In this document: positions 40,901 to 52,349 of the stretch, piece by piece
Layout: every line of letters begins with the position of its first letter
How positions within the stretch are numbered: position 1 is the first letter of the stretch
From: Nissolia schottii
Taxonomy: Eukaryota; Streptophyta; Magnoliopsida; Fabales; Fabaceae
Direction: 5' to 3'
Length of the DNA stretch: 64,000 bases
NCBI GenBank assembly: GCA_003254905.1
Contig: QANU01107389.1
Location: forward strand, 102,522-166,521
Translations under genes and position numbers: made by a program
Notes under the pieces: generated by a model
The model's input: only the letters and a program-made list of their open reading frames with translations
What the model was told of the DNA's origin: nothing
The model's database searches: none

Positions 40901-41042
40901 GTCCCAAGATTTGCTCAAATATCATTTTTCACTCTATGTTATGTGCACAAAATAGGGGTTTTGACATTTAGGTGGGTTTGGGGGAAAAAAATTCGAATAT
41001 ATGGGTTGGAATGAGAAATTACAAAAGTGTAGGGCAAATTTC

Positions 41043-41277
41043 TGAAATCGCCATTGTGCAAGGCGATTTCAAAAATCCAAAAAAAAATTTAAATGTCTGA
41101 AATTGTCACCGGGATGGCGATTTCAGAATCCCTTGTGGTGATTTTAGTCTTTAAAAAAAATTCAAAAAGTCTGAAATCGTCACTCCCTATAGCGATTTTA
41201 AACGTTAAAAAAATAAAAAAATAAAAAAATTAAAATGTCTGAAATCACTGAAATCACTATAAGATATGGCGATTTCA
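41043..41277. repeat. Array of four palindromic 'TGAAATCGCC...GGCGATTTCA' units
   Basis: Unit one is a perfect 10-bp stem TGAAATCGCC (41043-41052) and GGCGATTTCA (41062-41071). Three diverged copies follow, near 41098-41124, 41172-41200 and 41240-41277. A-rich spacers of about 45-50 bp separate them. No gene lies nearby. It is probably part of a dispersed plant repeat, but I cannot name the family. Confidence 0.6.
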
Positions 41278-42866
41278 AACAAGAAATCCACACATTCATA
41301 ATTTTTTTAAATAAATCATACTATGAGATTACAAATTCATTGAGATTTTATATATATATACACACACGTACGTATGTATGTAAAAAAATCCCACAAAATA
41401 CTCCATTTAGCAAGTCCAAACGCAAGCATTGACGGTCAAAAGTTGACTCCCGTACAGATATTGATATTGCAGGCAATCATGTCATATCATTCATCTCTTT
41501 GTTATCTAATCTCTGCTGTATATCACACTTTCTCCATTTCGAATTAATTATAGCAGTTGGCCGAGAATATAATTTTTTGGTTTAAATATGTCTTACCTTT
41601 TTGATAAATTTTTAAATTTTGGTTTAAGCTAAAAAAGAGAGTGATATATCAATAGGAAAAATAAACGCACTTAACCTATAACTTAATCTATAATGTGCTA
41701 TTTAATTTAAATTTACTTATAAACTATGACTCACTCATCACTTAAAATTGAATCAAATTATGAATTGAGTAAATTGAGTTTATTTTAATCCTATAACATT
41801 GTTAATTTAACACTTTATTAATTATGTCATCATAAAAGATGAACAATCGATAACATAAGCAATTGACATGGTATGAAAGATGAAAAGTAGGAAAATATAA
41901 GAATAGTTTCTCCCAATTAAATTTATTTTCATATATAATGTAATATCTTTTTATTAATATATCATTTATAAGATTCATTTCATAAATTAATGATTTACTG
42001 ACCCACAACAACAAATTTAGTTGAAAGGATCTATTTACAGAAATTACAGTGTAAACGTGAATGGTGAGGGTTATCAGTCTCGGAGCAAATAAAGGATGTT
42101 ATTGTTATTATTGAAAGGGGGTGGACCCCACGGCTGACTCACCCGGTCACCCTTCAATTTGTTGACTCTGACCTTCCTTCCTTCCATTCGGCTCAATTCC
42201 CTATTCTTAACATTTTGCCTCCACATTCACCCACTCTCCTGCATCTGCATCTGCTATTCTCACACTCTATTCGAACAATTATATACTGTATTTCTTTTTT
42301 TATAAATAACCATCACTAACTTGTTTTGTTAATTTAAAATATTACTACCAGATGTTAAATAAATAATTAAAAGTACTAAAGTAAATTTTTTTAATAACAG
42401 TTTATAAAATTAATTTTATAAATATTTTTAGAATTTAATTTTTATTTTGTTAACAATATAAATATTTTTTAGACAATTATCTAATTAAATCTCTTGGTAT
42501 GCATAGCTTTTGAAGTGAATGTCAACCACTTATGTTATTGTGACAATATTTTATTAATTAACAGTATAAAAAAATTTGACATTATCAATGAATAAAAATT
42601 AAAATCATATTTTTATTTGTATATATTATCTCTTATTTATAATTATTTTTCTTATTTATTTTATTTAATGGATATATGTTAAAAAATAATAATTAATGTT
42701 ATCTTAATTTAATAAGTAACTAGTTATTTTTTTAAATCAAAATAAAATGATTAATAATTATTAAAGAGCGAAAGTAATATTAGACTCTATAAGTAGATAG
42801 AATAAAATCTTTCAATGCCAAATAATTTTTTCATGAGTAAATGCTTAAAAATCTAATTTATGACTC

Positions 42867-42869
<3 letters not shown>

Positions 42870-42902
<33 letters not shown>
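42870..42902. repeat. (AT)n microsatellite
   Basis: About sixteen TA units are uninterrupted within AT-rich intergenic DNA. Confidence 0.9.
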
Positions 42903-42905
<3 letters not shown>

Positions 42906-43824
42906 GATATTCAAAATTTTAAACTACAAAATAAAATATAAAGTATCAAATATCATTTATATAAATTAATATTTAAGCTCATAGATTAAATCTTCTAAAC
43001 ATTTCTCTTTCTCCAGCCATCTTCTTCCATTGTCATTTCCTTTTACCCAAATAAAAATAAATGTCTTACACCTTAAATGGTATACATGCATCACTCAGTC
43101 TCTTTTCCCTTGAATCAAAATATTACAAGCATCACTCGAATACAATTTATTAAACACAATACTGCATGTTATTATAAATGCTGTTTTAATAAGTTGACAG
43201 GGATATTTAAGTTGCTTTCCTTTTTGATTAAAAAAGCTTTTAATTCTAAACTTTCAACAATAATATCAAAACTAGTATTTTAAGAGCTGGTTTGAGTTTT
43301 TAGTGAGTTTTTTTTTTCATATACTAGTAATTTGTGATAATAATAAAGCTTAAATTTATAACCTCATATATATTATTTAAATTTTTCATTATTAAACCAA
43401 TCTTAATAGCTTAATTTTTAGTGAGTTTAATTGGGTCATAGTTGTATGAGCCTAATTAGATAACAAGTGCATATTTGTATTTCTATTTTTAACTTATCAT
43501 AATTTAAGCAAAAGTATTTAAACCATGATTTTGAAAAAGGAAAAAAAATAATTATAAGACATAGACAAACATAAAAAAAATTATATTATCATCTAGTTAT
43601 AAACCAGCACATTAATTAATATATATATATATATATTTAATTATTACATTCATTATTTAAAAAATAATCTAAATAAAATAGATTAATTAAATAATTACGT
43701 AAACATGTTTACGCTATTAATGCATCAAAACTAAAGTTAAGAAAAAGGAAAGGCACTAGAATGCAGTGGGTAAACCACCTCCATATGGCAGCGTCTGATT
43801 ATCCCCCATCAGCCATCATCTCTT

Positions 43825-43848
43825 TCTCTCTCTCTCTCTAAACCCTAA
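43825..43848 (+). promoter_or_regulatory. GAGA tract plus telo-box in the ARM gene leader
   Basis: A (TC)7 run at 43825-43839 is joined directly to AAACCCTAA (43840-43848), the plant telo-box. GAGA repeats are bound by BBR/BPC proteins and telo-boxes by TRB-type factors. Both motifs together are known in Arabidopsis Polycomb-recruiting elements and in promoters of growth genes. The site is 69 nt before the ARM start codon, so it is probably in the 5' UTR or core promoter. Confidence 0.55.
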
Positions 43849-43916
43849 AGCTGCAGCTACTACAGAGCAATAAAAAGCACTTTTTCTCTCTTTACTCTTT
43901 TCTTCAGTCTGCAACC

Positions 43917-45575
43917 ATGAAAGTACCCGAACCCGTCAACCTCTGCATTGAGCTCATTTCCTCCCTTCTCCACCAAATCCCTTCCATCCAGAGCTTCAAG
44001 GGCAAGTGGTCCCTCATCGCTGCCACCCTCACCACCCTCCACTCCCACCTCGCCGACTTCCCCAACTCCTCCTCCAACCCTCTCTCCCTCGACCTCCTCC
44101 ACTCCCTCACCCACACCCTCCGCCACGCCGCCTCCCTCGCCGGAGACTGTCACTCCCCAAACCCTTCCCAGGGGAAGCTCAAGACCCAGAGCGACCTCCA
44201 TTCCCTCCTCGCCACCCTCAACCGCCACCTCTCCGACTCCGACATCCTCTCCCGCAGCGGCCTCCTCCTCCAGCACCAAAACGACGCTGTTTCTTCCGTT
44301 TCCAACAGCAACAGCACCCGCGACTCCCTCCGATCCGAATCCAGGAACCTCATAACCCGGCTCCAAATCGGGTCGCCCGAATCCAGAAAATCCGCAATGG
44401 AGTCGTTGCTGGCCTTGCTCCACGAGGACGACAAGAACGTCGTAATTGCCGTGGCGCAGGGCGTCGTCCCCGTGCTCGTGCGGACGCTGGACTCCACCTC
44501 CCCCGAGATGAAAGAAAGAGCCGTCGCCGCCATCTCCAGAATCTCCACCGTGGACAGCAGCAAGCACGTCCTCGCCGCCGAGGGCCTCCTCCTCCTCAAC
44601 CACCTCCTCCGAGTCCTCGACTCCGGCAGCGGGTTCGCCAAGGAGAGGGCGTGCATTGCGCTCCAATCCCTGAGCCACTCGAAGGAGAACGCGAGGGCCG
44701 TGGGTTCCCGCGGCGGAATCTCCTCCCTCCTGGAGATTTGCCAGGTCGGCACCCCCGCCTCGCAGTCCTCCGCCGCTGGCGTCCTCCGCAACCTCTCCGC
44801 CTTCCCGGAGATCAAGGAGAATCTCGTTGAGGAAAACGCGGTCATCGTCCTCCTGCAACTCGCTTCCTCGGGAACCGCGCTGGCGCAGGAGAACGCCGTC
44901 GCGTGCCTCTGCGGCTTAATCTCCGGCGAAGAAGACCTGAAGCTCTCGGTGGTCAAAGAAGGCGGAGTTGAGTGCTTGAAGAATTTCTGGGACTCGGGTC
45001 GGAGCCCTGAAGTGGCCGTCGAATTTCTCGTGCAGTTAGCTTCGTGCTCACGAGTCGCTGAAATTCTAGTCGCAGACGGTTACGTGGTTCCACGTGTCGT
45101 GGCGTTGTTGAATTGCGGTGTGATGGCGGTTAGAATCGCAGCAGCGAGAGCGGTTCACGCTTTGGGGTTGAATAGCGGAAAAGCGAGGAAGGATTTGGGC
45201 GAGTGCGGCGTTGTGAACCCTCTGATCAAGATGCTGGTGGATGGAAAATGCGTGGAGGAGAAGGAAGCGGCCGCGAGTGCATTGTCGGTGATGCTGCTGC
45301 ACGCAGCGAATCGGAGGGCTTTCCGTAAGGACGAGATGGGCATCGTGACCGCGGTACAGCTGTTGAACCCTTGTTCGGCGCAGGGTTTGGATAAGAGGTA
45401 CCCTGTTTCGTTGCTGGTGGCCCTTGTTCATTCCAAGAAGTGCAGGAAGCAGATGGTTGCCGCCGGCGCGTGCGTCTACGCGCAGAAGCTTGTGGAGATG
45501 GAGGTCGAGGGTTCCAAGAAGCTCTTGGAGAGCCTCGGTCGCGGTAAGATTTGGGGAGTTTTTGCTAGGCCTTAG
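43917..45575 (+). CDS. Armadillo-repeat protein
   Basis: This intronless gene encodes a 552-aa protein. Residues 1-125 are a helical, Leu/Ser-rich region starting 'MKVPEPVNLCIELISSLLHQ'. From about residue 140 onward there are successive armadillo repeats with recurring 'VPVLVRTLDS', 'KERAVAAISRIS', 'SSAAGVLRNLSAFPEIKENL' and 'AQENAVACLCGLIS' patterns. It has no U-box, so it is not a PUB ubiquitin ligase. Plant proteins of this build (for example the Arabidopsis At5g50900 type, from memory) are of unknown or scaffold function. The first two-thirds of the gene is very GC-rich with C-ending codons, in contrast with the AT-rich surroundings; long reading frames on other strands within it follow from that bias. 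The start is the first ATG after the CT-rich leader. Confidence 0.92.
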   Translation: MKVPEPVNLCIELISSLLHQIPSIQSFKGKWSLIAATLTTLHSHLADFPNSSSNPLSLDLLHSLTHTLRHAASLAGDCHSPNPSQGKLKTQSDLHSLLATLNRHLSDSDILSRSGLLLQHQNDAVSSVSNSNSTRDSLRSESRNLITRLQIGSPESRKSAMESLLALLHEDDKNVVIAVAQGVVPVLVRTLDSTSPEMKERAVAAISRISTVDSSKHVLAAEGLLLLNHLLRVLDSGSGFAKERACIALQSLSHSKENARAVGSRGGISSLLEICQVGTPASQSSAAGVLRNLSAFPEIKENLVEENAVIVLLQLASSGTALAQENAVACLCGLISGEEDLKLSVVKEGGVECLKNFWDSGRSPEVAVEFLVQLASCSRVAEILVADGYVVPRVVALLNCGVMAVRIAAARAVHALGLNSGKARKDLGECGVVNPLIKMLVDGKCVEEKEAAASALSVMLLHAANRRAFRKDEMGIVTAVQLLNPCSAQGLDKRYPVSLLVALVHSKKCRKQMVAAGACVYAQKLVEMEVEGSKKLLESLGRGKIWGVFARP

Positions 45576-48500
45576 CTCTGATTCGTTGATCTCTGTATGT
45601 AACGATTAGTTTTTGTTCAGTTTTAATTTCTTTGCAAGTGTGTATAATTTATCCTGCTAGAGGTGAGTTTTGTCAAAATTAATTGATTGATTTCTGTTAG
45701 TACTTGTTCTTGTTGTTGTTGTTGTTGTTCATAAGGATATGATCTAACTGAACCTGAGTCCAATTTGATGTATTCCTTCTTCATATGGTTCATGACTCTC
45801 TAATGTTATACCAGCTTTGAGTATGGGGTTTGTGTGTAGCATGTGCCATTATTCATCGAGCATGTGGTATTATGATACATGGGGTTGCACAAATTGCACT
45901 CTTGTTGGCGGTTGCCTTAACAAGCAAGGACCTACCCTACCTTAGTCTCTAATCTATAAAGAATTATCTGCTCAATTTCCATCCCTAATAGAGATACTGA
46001 ATGGACGGACCGAGTTAATTAGTTTGCTTTACTGCCTTGTCATCATCCTATTCCTAACTAATCGAAGTTGACACTATTAGTCTACAATGACAGCTGTGTG
46101 TGGTGGGAATCTTCAGAATTCGGTGGTGTGTTCCTTAAAATAAAGAGTTGTTGCATGCTCAGCTGAGAATGCAGTACCTAGAAATCCAGTTTTAGGAGTG
46201 TTTACAACGCAACAGAGTAGACTTGAATTAACAAAAGATAAAAATTAAATAAAATAAAAAAAGAAGAAGGAGGGTCGAAGGGGAAGATTGTGGGAAATTG
46301 GTGGTAGCGCGTATGAGGTGATTATGGTATTCCAGCCCCACATAGGACGTTGGAAAAGGCCTAAAGTCTCAATGACAAAATTCATGGTTTCATACATACA
46401 TAAATTCTCTTTACAGATGTGAATACAAAGGAAATCACATAAAGGTGGATCCTACTTTCCAGGCTGCATAAAAAACAAGTGAATACCAAGTGGCAAGCAA
46501 ATCATTGCCATCTTATTTGCGGATTTGCCATCCCATTGAAGAAAGAAACATGTCTACAGGTGTGAGCTTCAGTTTTAGTGAGTTCACATGATAACACTGC
46601 CATCCCAGAGGACGACCCAACACAATCAAATGATATACATGTTGCTATCTTTTTTGTTCTCTGTATTCCCACTGTTGATTCACGTTATTAACCATGAATG
46701 ACGATAATTCCGACACTGGGACAATGAAAATAAAGCTAAATCATGTTTTTTGTTTGATTATGTTGTAGTTTTGCCGTAACATTACCATTATGAGTATTAT
46801 TATTAGCAAGTGGTTACATAAAGGGAACGCATTGGAATCGTGAACTGAGGAGGATGGCTTTAAGTTTTATTATCACCTTGCAGGCGAAACTGGAAACCTG
46901 TGGGGAATCAAAGTTTTAGGGGGAGGTTGTATTTGGATTATCATTGGGTCAAAAATCCAACCTACTGCCTGGACCAATTCCGATTGGGTTTAATAAACTC
47001 ATGATTAGACGTAATGTCTCAGCCCAACTTAGAACTTTATAGATATATTGGTCCAGGCTCGGTTTTGCCTTTATGTAGTCCGTTTCTTTAAAATGTACAT
47101 TGACATATTAAAATAAAGGGATATCCTAGTTATCCTGTAAATATCATAAAATATTTATTCCATATAATAGCTAAGAAATTATCTTAAAAGGATATTTATT
47201 ATTCATCTTAATTATTAAAAAATTTAATATTTTAAGACGATGGGTTAGGATTTCACCTGAATTTCTGATTTTTCTGATATTTCTTTTTTGTCTTGTTGAA
47301 TTCAGTAGTTAAAACATATATCAAGAAAACGCGGGCTGCCCTTCACCTCCCTTATGAGGGTTCAATCCTCGCTCTTTGAGCATAGGATAATTTTTAAACT
47401 CATGGTTAGCTTTTATTCTTTTAAATGGACTTATGGTACCTGAAAGGATTAATTATTGTTTTTAATAGGGGGTGTACATGAGGTGGGTTTAGCTTTTTTA
47501 TTCCAAAAGAAGGCAGCTAACATCCATTTGCAATTAATTTGTGTTCATGACATTTTATTGTGAACTCGCTCCTTGTGATTGAAATATATTAGTAAAAACA
47601 TACGCAAAATATATGAAGTTAGCCAGTAATTTAGTGGTGTATATGGATCAAGTTTGCATTTACCCAAACCTGACCTTATATTTGGATTTGAATAATTTTA
47701 AAGACTCAAGCCCGACCCTAGACCTAAATAGACCTAATCATCTTTGGGCTGAATGCTTTGGGTTCGTCCGGGTTAGTGGTCCAGACCGGATTTTGTACAC
47801 CCCTAATTTTCAATAATAAATACCTAATAGAGAGAAAAAAAAATACATATGTGAAGAAAACCCCAAATATAATTTCATTAAAATATATTTTATAATCAGT
47901 GTCTCAACAAGTGATGATTAATTAGGAAATTAATTTAATATTTAATTTATGGAAAACTATAAAAGTAATATATTTTGAGTGAGACTGCAACAAAAGAAAA
48001 TGTGATACAATAAAATCAATTAAAAAATATGTATTCTTGCATTGGTTTTCTAATAATGCAAAATAATGTTATAATTATAATGTTACATTATTAGTACTAT
48101 GTTTTCCAATTATATAATACTATCTTTCACTTCTTTAAGTTTTGTGAGAATAATTTGGTTAAAATATATTACGGAGAGTTTGCCTAAATAACCACGGCTC
48201 TTAAATTTAGAATTGGATGAGTAACTCATAGCCATATGGAGAAAAAAAAAATTTGAATAGAACCAAGAAAGATTGACATAGTTAATAAAAAAAAGTCATA
48301 TTTTAATATGGCATGAGCGCTTAGACCTGTAAGTGCAGTTAATATAAAGGTTATTTTAATGAATAATTTATAAGGACTTGTGATCAAAGAGTTTAAAGAT
48401 ATATTTTGATCTTAATAAAATGATTAGTGTTAAAATCACCTAAGACTTTTGTTTATAAAAAAAATAAAAATTGAATAGATAAAATACATGGAATTCTCAG

Positions 48501-48700
48501 TACCAGAAAAGAAAAGCAATGATAATAACTTGAAAAGACACAGTTCAATAAAATTAAACTAATTGAAAATTAACCAAAAAACTGGCCGGGATAAAAACGG
48601 CGTCGTTTTTGGCATGAGATTTGTGTTACCCTCTGTTAGTGTACGCATTTGAAGAAGGGGAGAATGAATGGGGGAATGCGAAGGTGAGGGTGAAACGCTC
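45576..48700. other. Intergenic, no gene recognised
   Basis: The 3' UTR of the ARM gene lies at the left, with a (TTG)n run near 45713-45728. The middle holds no credible ORF. A 'gggttcaatcctcgc' segment near 47359 resembles a tRNA/SINE B-box but no full tRNA or SINE was found around it. The right end should contain the promoter of the BBR/BPC gene. Confidence 0.5.
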
Positions 48701-48840
48701 GCAGAGCAGAGTCGAACGACGGTGTCGTTTTAGGGTATCTTCTCCCTTTCTTTGCTTCACCTATTAAATTCACCACTATCTCTTTCTCTCTTTCGCCTTT
48801 CGTTTCCTAATTATTATTATCATGATCAAGTCGCAGCTAG

Positions 48841-50642
48841 GTAATTGCCGTAACCTTTTTAGCTTTTACTGCAACTTTTCACTCTTTTTTCCTTTGATTT
48901 CGTCTTGCATTGCATGCTTTGTTTTAAGCTTATGTATGAGTTATTGTAAGTTGAGAAATTGAAAACGTGCTAATGGGTAGAGTGGTGTGGAATAATAATG
49001 CTCAAATGGAAGAAGTGTTTTAGAGATTGGCTTCAAGATTAGTACCTTTTAGAGGAGCTTTATGTCTAATGGAGAGTACAATGGTTTGATCACAAGCTGA
49101 AAATCCATACAGTTAAAGTGGAAGAAATAAGATTATGTAGTCACACTCACACACACAATTTATAAAGCGAATAAAAAAAATGTTCCTTACTGGCCTTTTC
49201 ATAGTCACTAGCTTTTTAATTTTCTTGTGTTTAAATGTATAATCTTCAGCTGCAGCCAGTTTACACTTTGAGCTTCGCTGGTTTCCTTCACGTGAGAAAT
49301 AAGTTATGAGTTGTGTTTTGTCTGTTTCCTTGATTGTACTTGTAACTGGGAGAGAGTTACTCTTACAATGTGATTACTTACGTGAGTGTGACAAACAAAC
49401 AAACAAGATCGTTTGTTAGCTTTATTGGTTTTGTATCTTAATGTCTGAGTTGCAATTCTATGGCCTGTTTGTTTCAGGCATTCGAGGTGGGAAAATGCCG
49501 TTTTCTGACCACAAGTTTGTAAAACGTTACATGTTCGTTTTTGCTTGTTTCTTTCTCTGAGAAAGTTGCATCTCTGGTCTCTTGATTGTATTATAAAGAG
49601 GAAATTTATTTTTTCACTTAAGGTAGATATACTCAAGCAGTAATATAATTAAAGTGTTTAAGTTGTATAGCACTAAACCAGCGTATAATTGTTTTTTCTC
49701 TCCTTTTGGCAACTTGATGTTATTTGAAGTGCTGAAGTTGTTGTCTTAATGGATGTCAATAGAGTGAAAAATGTCCCTTTTACTGAATGGTATATTCATT
49801 ACAATGTGTTGAGACGATTTTCAAATAAGTTGGTGGTCATTAACACCTGTTGCACTTTTGGCTGAGAACTTATGGTCTGTCAAATTTGCTTGACTTCATT
49901 AGTATTATTGCTTTGCTTGTTTATTTTGCCCACCTGGTGGGAAAAAGGGTTTGTTTTTTATTTAAAAAGTTAATTACTTTCTGTACGAAGATGAGAAATT
50001 AACTTAATCATTAAATTACTTGCTTATATTTTTAGCACTGAATGCTGAAATAAAGAATTTTAGATTTGTGGTATCTGACGCCTTTCCCCTGTTTTGCTGT
50101 TGGATTTAGTTAACTTAGTCTATTATGTTAGCAAGGTTTTTATCATCTTGAGTTTTTAGTGTACATTGGAGTGTTTTGTTGATCAAAATGCTATTGTAAA
50201 ATGTATAATTTAAGTGAATTTCACTGACGAGCAATTCAAATAAAGTATAGCACTGCCTGTCTTCTTAAATTTCACTTGTGCAAATGCTATAGTGGATAGA
50301 ATGGAGTTTGAAAAGGCTTAGCTTAGTTCATTGTTGGAATCATTTTACGACGTTTAAGTTTTCTGGTGGAATTTCAGTCTGACATTTCTGCTTTCATCTG
50401 CTGTGTCTAACATAAAGTAAAGAAAGACCCATATAGCCATATTTTTAGATGTTCTATAAATAGTATTAGAATAATGTCTGGGATCATTTCACGAGGGTTT
50501 GTTAGCTATAGACTTCATCTGTTATAGTTCTTCCTTTCTGTTGTTCCTTCTAATAGTTTTCCCGCAATATGTGTAGAATTTTTTTCCCCTTGTCTGCTTA
50601 TTGATTTGATGCCAAGCTGTTGCCTTTCTGATTTGTTAACAG
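48841..50642 (+). other. Probable 5' UTR intron of the BBR/BPC gene
   Basis: A CT-rich leader ends 'cagctag' and is followed by a good donor GTAATT at 48841. About 1.8 kb downstream 'ttgttaacag' gives an acceptor at 50642, 92 nt before the start codon. The intervening DNA has the T-rich texture of plant introns and no coding sign. Long leader introns are common in this gene family. Transcript evidence is lacking. Confidence 0.5.
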
Positions 50643-50734
50643 GATATATTTTTCATCCGGAAATTGTTGATTAATCAAACTTGGAAACTTCTTGACACCA
50701 ACTATCACATGTTACTAAATTATCTGGATGCAAG

Positions 50735-51737
50735 ATGGATGATGACTACCAAAATGAAAGCGGCAGGCATAAGATGGACTATTACCGAGGAGCACATTCC
50801 CTGGTAACTAGAATGCATATATTTGGTATTTTTTGTAAGCTTGCACCACTGGATTTATTTTTTGGATTATATTTTACATGTGCAGTGGAACATGGATCAC
50901 CAACATCAAGCAAAGGAGCCAAATGCCCTAGTTATGAATAAAAAAATAAGGTCCATTTTGGCTGAAAGGCAGGTTGCCATTCTAGAACTTGAACTAGAGG
51001 CTGCTATATCTGAAAAGAATGAAGCCTTGGCTGCTCGAGATTTAGCCCTCCGACAAAGGGATGAAGCACTTGCTCAGAGGGATGAAGCACTAATTGAACG
51101 GGATAATGCCCTTGCAGCCCTTCAAAATAATGCAGTCAACTTCCCCTTAGGTGGTGGAATTCAGCGTGGATCAAAGCGGATGCACCAAGCTGCATACAGC
51201 CCAAAGGATATGCCAAGAAGGGATGTGTCCCCAATGACTCATATGGCTTCTGAAGCTATCAAATCTCATCAAACTAAGAGAACGAAGAAGGAGGACAATG
51301 TAGTTAATTCTAAGGCATCAAAGCCACCTAGCAAAGTAAAGAAAATGGGTGAGGATTTAAATAGGCAGGCTGCTTCTGAAGGGATAAAGATCAAATCTGA
51401 ATGGGATAGGCAGGACGTCGGCTTGAATTTGGTAGTGTTTGATGAAACCATCATGCCGGTGCCGGTATGCACATGCACTGGAGTACCACGGCAGTGCTAC
51501 AGATGGGGTAATGGTGGATGGCAGTCATCTTGTTGTACCACCACATTGTCAATGTATCCACTACCGCAGCTTCCAAACAAGCGCCATTCCCGGATTGGAG
51601 GGCGAAAGATGAGTGGAAGTGTCTTTACGAGACTGCTCAGTAGGTTGGCATCAGAAGGCCATGATTTATCTGTACCATTAGATCTTAAGAGCTACTGGGC
51701 GAGACATGGAACAAATCGGTACATTATTATCAAGTAG
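50735..51737 (+). CDS. BBR/BPC GAGA-binding transcription factor (BPC4/5/6-like)
   Basis: Two coding exons, 50735-50803 and 50886-51737, give a 306-aa nuclear protein. The N-terminus ([19 protein letters not shown]) is that of the group II BPC proteins. Residues about 40-105 form an alanine-zipper coiled coil with repeated 'RDEAL' and 'RDNAL' motifs. A Lys-rich nuclear-localisation region follows. Residues 200-306 are the conserved DNA-binding domain, with five cysteines at 218, 220, 227, 239 and 240 ('[19 protein letters not shown]' then CC), 'RKMSG' and the terminal '[10 protein letters not shown]'. These proteins bind GA/CT repeats and can recruit Polycomb complexes. The start codon has a favourable AAGATGG context, but out-of-frame upstream ATGs occur in the leader at 50709 and 50728. 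The gene converges with the CASP-like gene. Confidence 0.95.
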
Positions 51738-52349
51738 CTTGCAGACATTCATCATGCCTTGACAAGCACTGTGTGCTTGAATTTTGCGGACGCATGTGAA
51801 TTTTGAGTAGAGGGTTGTTTCCCTTGCTTATTTTCAGTTACAGGTATGGTTAGACTTAGACCCAACTTTTATCCCTATACATGGGGATAGGTGTAAATTA
51901 TCTCGTGTATGTACATGTGGCTTTCTAGGTGGCCATAAGAAGAAAACATTTTCTCATCATTTTATGGGATCCCTCTATTTTCAACATTTTATAAAATTCG
52001 ATGGGGAGAGTCTACACTTCCCTTCGGGATCAAAATATTCTCCAGGGAAACTTTGTGCTATTGAGGTAGAAGTACAACTCTTCAGCTTGGTTTATAGTTC
52101 TTTTTATCAACTCTTATGCAAATTATTATATTTGCCTTGGAAATAATACGATAATCCCTCTTCAGAAACTTGGAGGTGTGAAGGATCTTTAGATGACATT
52201 CTGCTTCTACTAACGAAAAGAGTGCCATAAAACTCGTAAGTCTTGAATCAGATGAATAACAAAGGGAAAAAAATGACAGTAATCAAAGTCCATGGTCATT
52301 TACATAGAGAACTAGTTACCTACACTCTTATGCAAGCACTTTTCCATCA
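51738..52349. other. Shared 3' region between convergent genes
   Basis: The 612 bases between the two stop codons should hold the 3' UTRs of the BBR/BPC gene (+) and the CASP-like gene (-). The ORF at 51964-52146 is not supported. Confidence 0.5.

Larger units (their letters stand above)
37918..43824. other. Intergenic, strongly AT-rich, no gene recognised
   Basis: The spacer is AT-rich throughout. The 163-codon ORF at 38807-39298 is rich in Lys, Ile, Phe and Tyr, lacks a motif and looks like chance in AT-rich DNA. A tandem array of palindromic units at 41043-41277 and (AT)n tracts at 42870-42902 and about 43618-43636 are listed or noted elsewhere. Confidence 0.55.

Noticed and set aside
43860..44858. 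Antisense ORF of 332 codons opposite the ARM gene, and further ORFs in other frames
   Set aside because: It results from the strong GC3 bias of the real gene; composition is Gly/Glu/Val low-complexity and no family is recognised.
47340..47385. tRNA/SINE-like segment with 'gggttcaatcctcgc'
   Set aside because: There is only a B-box-like T-arm; no A-box, acceptor stem or tail was found.
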